The notes below the pieces were generated by a model that was given only the letters and a program-made list of their open reading frames with translations, was not told the DNA's origin and searched no databases. A stretch of DNA of 64,000 nt. Source: Ampullaceana balthica. Its lineage: Eukaryota > Mollusca > Gastropoda > Lymnaeidae. The position numbers and the translations under genes are program-made. Positions 57,424 through 64,000 of this stretch are shown one piece after another (position 1 is the first letter of the stretch; every line of letters begins with the position of its first letter). The stretch lies in contig CALYLW010000207.1 of NCBI GenBank assembly GCA_944989445.1, positions 1 through 64,000 of the forward strand. Reading direction: 5' to 3'.

Positions 57424-57614
57424 ACAAATGACCCTCGCTAGGGTCGACAAATCACAGTATATGGTTGGCGAGGGTGTTGCGGGGGGAAGGTAGCTCAACC
57501 GCAGAGCGCATGTCTCAAGACCAACAATGGGTCTTGCGTTCGCATTGTTCTCATTTCTTTGTGCTGCTGTTTGTGTCCATTCTTTCCCCCTTTCTTTGCA
57601 CTATCTTTGAGCTA
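57424..57614 (+). repeat. Dispersed SINE-like repeat, copy 3
   Basis: Opposite orientation to the copies at 2,838 and 35,497. Contains GACCCTCGCTAGGGTCGAC, an A-box-like TAGCTCAACCGCAGAGCGCA, CAAGACCAACAATG and TTGTGTCCATTCTTTCCCC. The tRNA-like A box gives the SINE strand. Confidence 0.6.
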
Positions 57615-58599
57615 GTAATATAATAATTCATTTTAAGTAACATGTTTTGCTTCACTTCTGGCCCATATGTCTCTGTATTTCTGTAATTATTATGATCCAA
57701 GTCTCTTTAATGTCCTTTTAATTATATGATTTACCCCAATGTCACTAAAAACTAGTTCATTATATTTATGGTATTACGATACCGGTATATGTTCACTATT
57801 CTAAATATTTACAATTATATTGTTCATATTTGATATACAAGTTTTTACTTGAATAAATATTATTTGTGGTCATGTTAAATACTTGAATTATTTTTTGCCT
57901 TGTGTCATTGATAACTATATTCATATATTATTCTCTTGGACTGATTACTATGTTTCATGAACCTCTTGTGAGCCTGTAGCAGGAGGAAGGACATACATGT
58001 GTACATGTAATCATTTTTGTAATTATAACAAGAATTGGGTTCTCTTTGAAATATACCCTATTAGTTTACACATCTGTGAGTAAAGATAAAGCAGTAGATG
58101 TCCAGGGGAAATTTAATTATGCAAAGAAAACTTGCATATATTAATGCTAACTACTCAATTTTTACCATTTCTTGTTTTGGGTAGCGGTTCTGCTATGCTT
58201 GCCACAACAAACATTTCTTTCATTAAAAGGAAACAAACATTTTATTTTCTCTGTTTACCCTCAGTACACATGAGATTTTCAATTACCCCCATATTTACAC
58301 TATTATCCATGTTCCAAATCCTTGCTCTGATTGATCATTCTATTAAAGTATTGAATCAGATTTTTGAAATAACTTGCATAATTGTCTTTAATTTTAGTGT
58401 TAATGTTTGTATTGATCCATCAAGGTCAAGGCAAAAACTAAAATTAACTATTTTGCCCATGGAAACTGTCCTATTCAAGTTTTATTTGATGTCATGGGTA
58501 ATTTCAGCCGAAATCATTATTTTTATTTCTTTTTATACCTCTTAGGGAATGAAGCAGCTTAACAATTAATTTTGAGGAAAGTATACACAAAACACTTAA
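57615..58599. other. Intergenic, nothing recognised
   Basis: AT-rich. The 137-codon frame at 58,132-58,545 lacks family features and codon bias and is considered chance. Confidence 0.4.
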
Positions 58600-61500
58600 C
58601 CAATAAGCAAACCATAATTATGATATTGAATACTTTATTTGTAAAATCTGTTTGGTTATTAATGAATCAATTAGATACAGTATATTCCTGAGTTGCAAAT
58701 TTTTTTTTAACAATTAGTTGACACATTTTTACAAACACAGAACCATAGAGGGGAAAAGAAATAGACAAAAGAGTGATTTAAGAAGAAAAATATATTTTTA
58801 AAATGATGATAAACTTAATATTTTAAAAGAAGCATACAAACATGACTTGCAATAATAGTAATTAAGGTTTAGGGAAGGGCAGATTTTTTAAAAAGTTATA
58901 TATACATAGCTGTATCAAATTTTGACTTATAAAATACCGAAATGAAAACAATGTAGCCTTTAACTAACAAAAACTATACATTATACATGATTAAATATAG
59001 TTAATGCTATAATACACACGGATTCTTAAATTATTTTTATAATATCCTAATGTTTCCACTTGACTTCAATGGAAAAAAATATAATTAAAGCTTAATTAGG
59101 TTACCGAAGCTATAGTAATTTATGGTTATTCTAGTTGTAAAAGGGTAAAATTTACATTGCTGCTTATTTTACATGTTTTTTATTCTGTTCTATGGTGTCT
59201 GGCTTTTAGGTTTCCCAGGCAACAAAAAATAGTTAACAATATCCTATGCAAGTCACTGATTAAATAAATACAATTCTTAAAGGAAATATGAGTATATTGA
59301 AATAAGAACAAATACAGTAACATAAATGCATTAATATCGACAAATTACCTACATGTGTAAAAATATTCAATATACAAGTGGCATATATATCAAGAGAGAA
59401 TATTTACAAAGTGGTGATCTTTTTTAATATATACATTACACTAGTGATTTTTAACCCAACTTAGACAATTCATTATACAAAATTTTGTATCTATATTTTT
59501 TATTATTTTCATTTTTTACATTTTCGTCATAATTCATTTTCAATATTGGTTGCTCAAACTACTGAGGTCTAAATGAGATTACAAACAGAAATTAAAAAGG
59601 GTTTTAGTTGTCTATGGTCCTTACTTTTGCCATTTTTCCTTTAACTCAAACTCTGAGAGCTGAGTGAATTTCTTTTTGACCTTGTAGGCATATCTCATTT
59701 TAATTTCAGCAGTTGCTCAAGTGAGTAGCTATCTATGCCAGTGATATTTCTTTAGAAAGCAAATAGAAATTTTCAAAAAAAATTAGCCACTAAATACTTA
59801 AAAGATTATTTCTCACTACTAAACTAATTTGCGTCCTTTAATCAAGAATTAACTTTTAACTTTGCTGAAATTAAGAAGATCAGTAATCTTGCTCTGGTTG
59901 AAATGTTCACTTTTGATTTTAATGAATTAGATAATTGAGAAGAATAAGGGTTTGATGGAAACAGCTTTTCAAAATATCTTTAAAACGATTTACCATTTTA
60001 CCCCAAACATAAAAGCCCAGTAATGGAAATATTACTGCTATTTACTATCAGAGCTTCAGATGATATGCATATATTAATTTTAAAGTTTACTTTAACTTAT
60101 ATACCTAAGCCCTCTGACTCAAATTAAAAAATTTGGGCATAGCACAGATATTTCCATATACATTTTCAGCATATATGACAAAGATAATGGATAAAATTGC
60201 TGCCTTTAATTGCACTTCTTTGTACACCAAAAGTCATACAGGAGGTTATCCTGTTTTATTCTCTTTTTTTTTCATGTGTATATTTTTTTTAATATAAATA
60301 TTTACACTAACAGTTTATAATTCTTTAATGAAACCAGTAAATTTATTATTTCAATAATATGGATTTTATTTTTGTACATCAATAAATCAATAATTTGTAT
60401 ATTCTTAAGACTGTTTTAAAGAAATATGTTTACATTACTGACACCCTTGGGTTCCAAATTAAAATTTACATCATAGATTTTATTACTTCAGATATATTTT
60501 CATGAGTCAGTATTTCAAAATATTTTGCCTCCAATTTTGGTAATGACTACTGAAGACAACCTAAATTTCTCTAATCAAAGATTTAAAATAAAATATTACT
60601 TTTGTCTTCTACAGTCTAAACTTGGCTGTAAATGTGACACTTTAAGTCACCTATTAAATGCCCTTCCAAGTTAAATAAAGCAATAATGTTCGTTTACAAA
60701 CAAGCTAATAGTTTTATCAAAGTTAATTGCAAAGTCAATGTCTATACATTTTACTTACAAACACAATGTTTACTGATCCCCCAAGATATAAAAATATTAA
60801 CGGGATACACAAAAATTTCAGACATCACATCATAATAACTTTACATTCATATCACCGGATTTCAAGGCCCTTTGATTTAAGAGAGTTTAAAGCTGAAGTT
60901 CCCATTCCATCATGGCCTTAATATCCCCAATGCACTAACATATTTTACACTTTTATATGTGGGAACTCGTGCTCTAAACTGTTGCCTCTAGAAAATAAGA
61001 AAACTTAAAACAAGATAAAACCAAAATAGTTTTAATAATAAATGTGATTTTTTTTCTGTCAACTGCAGCTTTCAAAGAATGTTTTACTTAAAAAAAATGT
61101 TCTTTAAAATGTCAGAAACTGCTTAACATTAGATGTGTAAATTGGTACTCAAGATATTACACCCAAAATTCTTAGTAAAATGGGAATTTTCAAGCATTTT
61201 TCGCAAAGTCTATTTATAAACAGAAAGAGCCACTCTTGTTTAATTAGGCTTTAAATAGTAAAATGCTGACATAGATCTACACTTGATAGTGTTTACTATT
61301 CTAGAATCCTTATGAACATCAAATGTGTTAGCTAGGGTCAACAGTGATAATCCCAAAGGGGGATTAGGATAAATGTTTGGTACAGGTCACTAAAAATGCT
61401 TGTTAATTAAGTTTAAATCTAAATATAATGTGAGTTGTGCTTCCAAAGAACTTTGATTTCATTTTTTGTTTTTAATATATTACCCTTACAAAAATGTATG

Positions 61501-62102
61501 ATGTTACAAAATGAAGGATTAAATGGTTTAAGTAATAATCACAGAGTACAGTATCACCTAATGGTATGGTGTACTAATGTTATCCTTAATTCATTCCCAT
61601 GGCATTTGAACTAACAGTAAGCTAACAATTTGCAGATCTCTATTACTTTTTTTTAAAGTGCTACAAATCAGGTATATATATATAATATATTAAAGAAGTC
61701 AACATCGATATATCCCTGATGAAGATCATTTTTATAAATCTGAATTTTTTAATCAAATGTGTTAAATTTTCTGAAATTTTAGTCTAACTGATCCTAATGT
61801 AGAGCGATCCTAATGTAGAGCGACTTTTAAAAACTTAATAGTGCCTTAAGTTATTTCTATTAGTGGTTGAAAGATGGATTTTAAAACAATTTTATAGAAG
61901 AAATGTTTCCCGTGATTTGACATTTAAGGTGATTTTTTAATGGAAAAAATGCTACAGAAAGGATTAACAATGTCCTACCCATAACCTATTTTGTGGTATA
62001 ATTCCACTGAAACATTCATAATGCAATTGAAAACAAGTATTAAATATTTCATAAAGGACAACAATAAGAAATGGCTTTGTTTTAAAATGAAGCTTTAAAA
62101 TG
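58600..62102 (-). other. Probable long 3' UTR of the edge gene
   Basis: This stretch follows the stop codon of the - strand gene at 62,103. It is AT-rich and, unlike the rest of the window, shows no recognised transposon. An AATAAA on the - strand lies at about 58,632-58,637 (TACTTTATTTGT on the + strand). Extent is inferred, and shorter 3' UTRs are possible. Confidence 0.4.
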
Positions 62103-62758
62103 TCAATTTTTTTTGGGTGCTTTTAACTGTTGCTGTGGGGTGCCTGTCAAGAATGCACCAAACCCGTTCTGACGCACCATTTCCTCGTAAGTGGCCAGTT
62201 GCGCAGGTGTTGTGCCATATGCACTGGCCAGCATCTGGAGTTGTGGATTCATAGTGGAGACTTGACTCTGGGCACCAGAGGGCATGTACAGGTTCATGAA
62301 AGCTGGGTGAAGGTGGGAACCCATAGACATGGCTGCAGCCACAGCTGAAGAGTCTGCCATGTGAGGGGACTGTGGTGGGTGGTCAGAGGACTTGACAGGC
62401 TGGAGTTACGGAGTGAATACAAATAGTAAGTTAAAAAGACAAAACGGTTAAAACTAGTGAAATGAATGTTATGAGACTTTGATATTCAAGTCAGCTATCA
62501 CATTTCTCTAACGTCTTTAGTTAGGGTAGACATCACATGAAGTTGATACAAGCAAATTTATTTCAACAAAAAGAGTAGCAGGATTACTGAACCAAAGTTG
62601 AAAGAAGAAAATTAGAGTTTTTGTCAAAGGAATGGCTAAGATGCTTTCACACAATCTCAACCCTAACAAATAAATGGTTATAAATATTACTAAATTAATA
62701 ATAAGAAATAATAAATTTAATTATTTTTTTTTAAATCCCTTATATTAACTTCGCGGCC

Positions 62759-62800
<42 letters not shown>

Positions 62801-64000
62801 TGGGCTCGGCGGGCGGAAAAACAGAAGTCAAAATTGACCCACTTCCCATGATCCGATCGAACTGAAATTTGGCACACGGACCCGTCTAACCTAACAATGC
62901 ATCGTATCAAAATTTCAGATGGATCGAACGTACCGTAATTAAATTAATGCATTTTTAGTTTATCCTTATATGAGGTATGTAATTTAAATTCACGGTTTGT
63001 TTTTGTTTTTTTCTCCCACTTCCACGTGAGTTTGAGTTGACGCCGACCGTCGTGTTGACGCCGACCGTCGTGCCGACACCCCCTCACATCCCACCCCCAT
63101 TTATTAAAGACAAGGGACATCACTCGGTGTCAGTCTGTAAATGTTTGAAAATAATCAATACTGTTAGTTATGTCTCATATATAAGGGATTTATAGTCAAA
63201 AACTTTGTTTTTACGGGTTTGTTTTATTTAAATCTGTATCTGTGCACATGGAAAATCTAACTTTAAAAAATTTTCATGTAAGTTAAAGGCTTTAGCCCCA
63301 TAGTTTGAAGTGTATTTACATTTAAAGACTCTGTAATTAAAATTCTATATAAAAACAATTTTGAAATGCAAAATGGACATGCCTCCTCACAGCATTTCGA
63401 TATGTGGTTATTTATGATGTATCATTTATCTTGAATTTTCTTAACCATATCTGGATCTGAATCTTGTTATGTATATCTTTAGAACTCCATTAGGCATCCA
63501 ATTTGAATTAAGTTTTCAGAATATATACAAAACAGCACTCACCCTTGGTAGAGCAGTGAATTGGGTCCCAAATAAAGCTGAGGTGAGTCGTCCATCTTTG
63601 CTGGATGATGATGATGATACTGGACTCGGGGATGGCAAAGACTTGCTAGATGAGGGCTGCTGACTTGGCAATAATCCATTAGAATTGGAAGTAGACCTCA
63701 TTTGGTCCATCACTTTACTGTTAGTATGACCCTGGGGTATAAAAGACTGATGAATCTCTGAAGGTGGTATGTGGGGGTATTGAGAAAATGTCTGCTGAGT
63801 TTTTCTGTGGGAGGTCTTTAATTTGACATTCTCCTGTTTACCACTGTTCACTGTCTGTAGGGTTGGCTGCTTACGGAGGGGAGATGTAGTTTGACCCAGG
63901 GTTGCAGACTGAGGGGTTTGTCGAAATATTTGTTTGGGATCATCAAATCGTTGTCTAATGCTGGCTGGATAAACCACTGGGGCACTGACACGAGGAAGAG
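62103..64000 (-). CDS. C-terminal part of an unrecognised Ser/Gln/Pro-rich protein (two exons, partial)
   Basis: Exons: from beyond the window edge at 64,000 to 63,543, and 62,399-62,103. The donor is AAGG/GTGAGT, the acceptor CTCCAG, and the joint is phase 0. The visible protein (about 250 residues) is low-complexity and rich in Ser, Gln, Pro and Thr. It begins LPRVSAPVVYPASIRQRFDD and contains a QPSSSKSLPSPSPVSSSSSS run. It ends with an Ala/Met/Gln-rich tail containing HLHPAFMNLYMPSG, LQMLASAYG and TYEEMVRQNGFGAF before PKKN-stop. No enzymatic domain or membrane segment is seen. This composition is typical of disordered RNA-binding or translation-associated proteins, but I cannot name it. 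It is the only gene entering from the right. Confidence 0.8.
62758..63215. repeat. Repeat-rich segment in the edge gene's intron
   Basis: A CT microsatellite (62,760-62,797) is followed by sequence containing CTGAAATTTGGCACACGG and an inverted partner AAAATTTCAG, and a duplicated GTTGACGCCGACCGTCGT (63,036-63,074). A ~50-bp block beginning TAGTTATGTCTCATATATAA at 63,164 is shared with 41,128. Confidence 0.55.

Noticed and set aside
58132..58545. 137-residue hydrophobic ORF
   Set aside because: AT-rich chance frame without family motifs, splice context or codon bias. Residue make-up reflects T-rich DNA.

Overview
The window looks like about 64 kb of an intron-rich, AT-rich invertebrate nuclear genome. 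A mollusc, most likely a heterobranch gastropod, is my inference from the sigma-class glutathione S-transferase, the animal-type SNM1A gene, the expanded serine beta-lactamase/esterase-like genes and the mix of LINE, hAT, pogo and tRNA-derived repeats. There are no prokaryotic features.

Four genes can be reconstructed. (1) A single-exon sigma-class GST lies on the + strand at 12,243-12,866. It is preceded by a 27-bp minisatellite and by a broken older GST copy around 8,890-9,460. (2) and (3) Two tandem paralogues on the - strand (18,028-27,066 and 39,112-44,376) encode 420- and 421-residue LACTB / family-VIII-esterase-like serine hydrolases. Each has eight coding exons, and all intron phases are shared. 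An orphan exon 1 of a third copy lies at 5,655-5,735. (4) A nine-exon DCLRE1A/SNM1A gene on the + strand (50,117-55,172, 865 residues) encodes a DNA interstrand-crosslink repair nuclease with the metallo-beta-lactamase/beta-CASP core and a PCNA-interacting motif. The right edge holds the last two coding exons of an unidentified Ser/Gln/Pro-rich protein on the - strand, with a probable long 3' UTR (58,600-62,102).

Layout: 1-3,900 LINE, SINE and MITE fragments; 3,908-5,640 a T-, then A-, then C-rich tract that looks like an assembly defect; 5,655-14,500 orphan exon, TIR element, GST pseudogene, nested hAT MITEs, minisatellite and GST; 15,500-17,710 hAT fossil, MITE and a large hairpin; 18,028-27,066 LACTB-like copy 1 with TE-filled introns; 28,700-38,620 minisatellites, LINE ends, three DNA-transposon types and a tRNA-Val-like pseudogene; 39,112-44,376 LACTB-like copy 2; 44,560-49,570 LINE ends, a ZBED-type hAT fossil, a TIR element and a GC-rich island; 50,117-55,172 DCLRE1A; 56,300-57,620 SINEs and a hAT element; 58,600-64,000 the 3' end of the edge gene.

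No operon-like or defence-like system was found. The most interesting signals are the orphan third LACTB-like exon beside the suspect tract, the conserved GC-AG intron in both paralogues, the SNM1A that keeps a PIP box but has no UBZ4 finger, and the stratified hAT MITE insertions with readable 8-bp target duplications.
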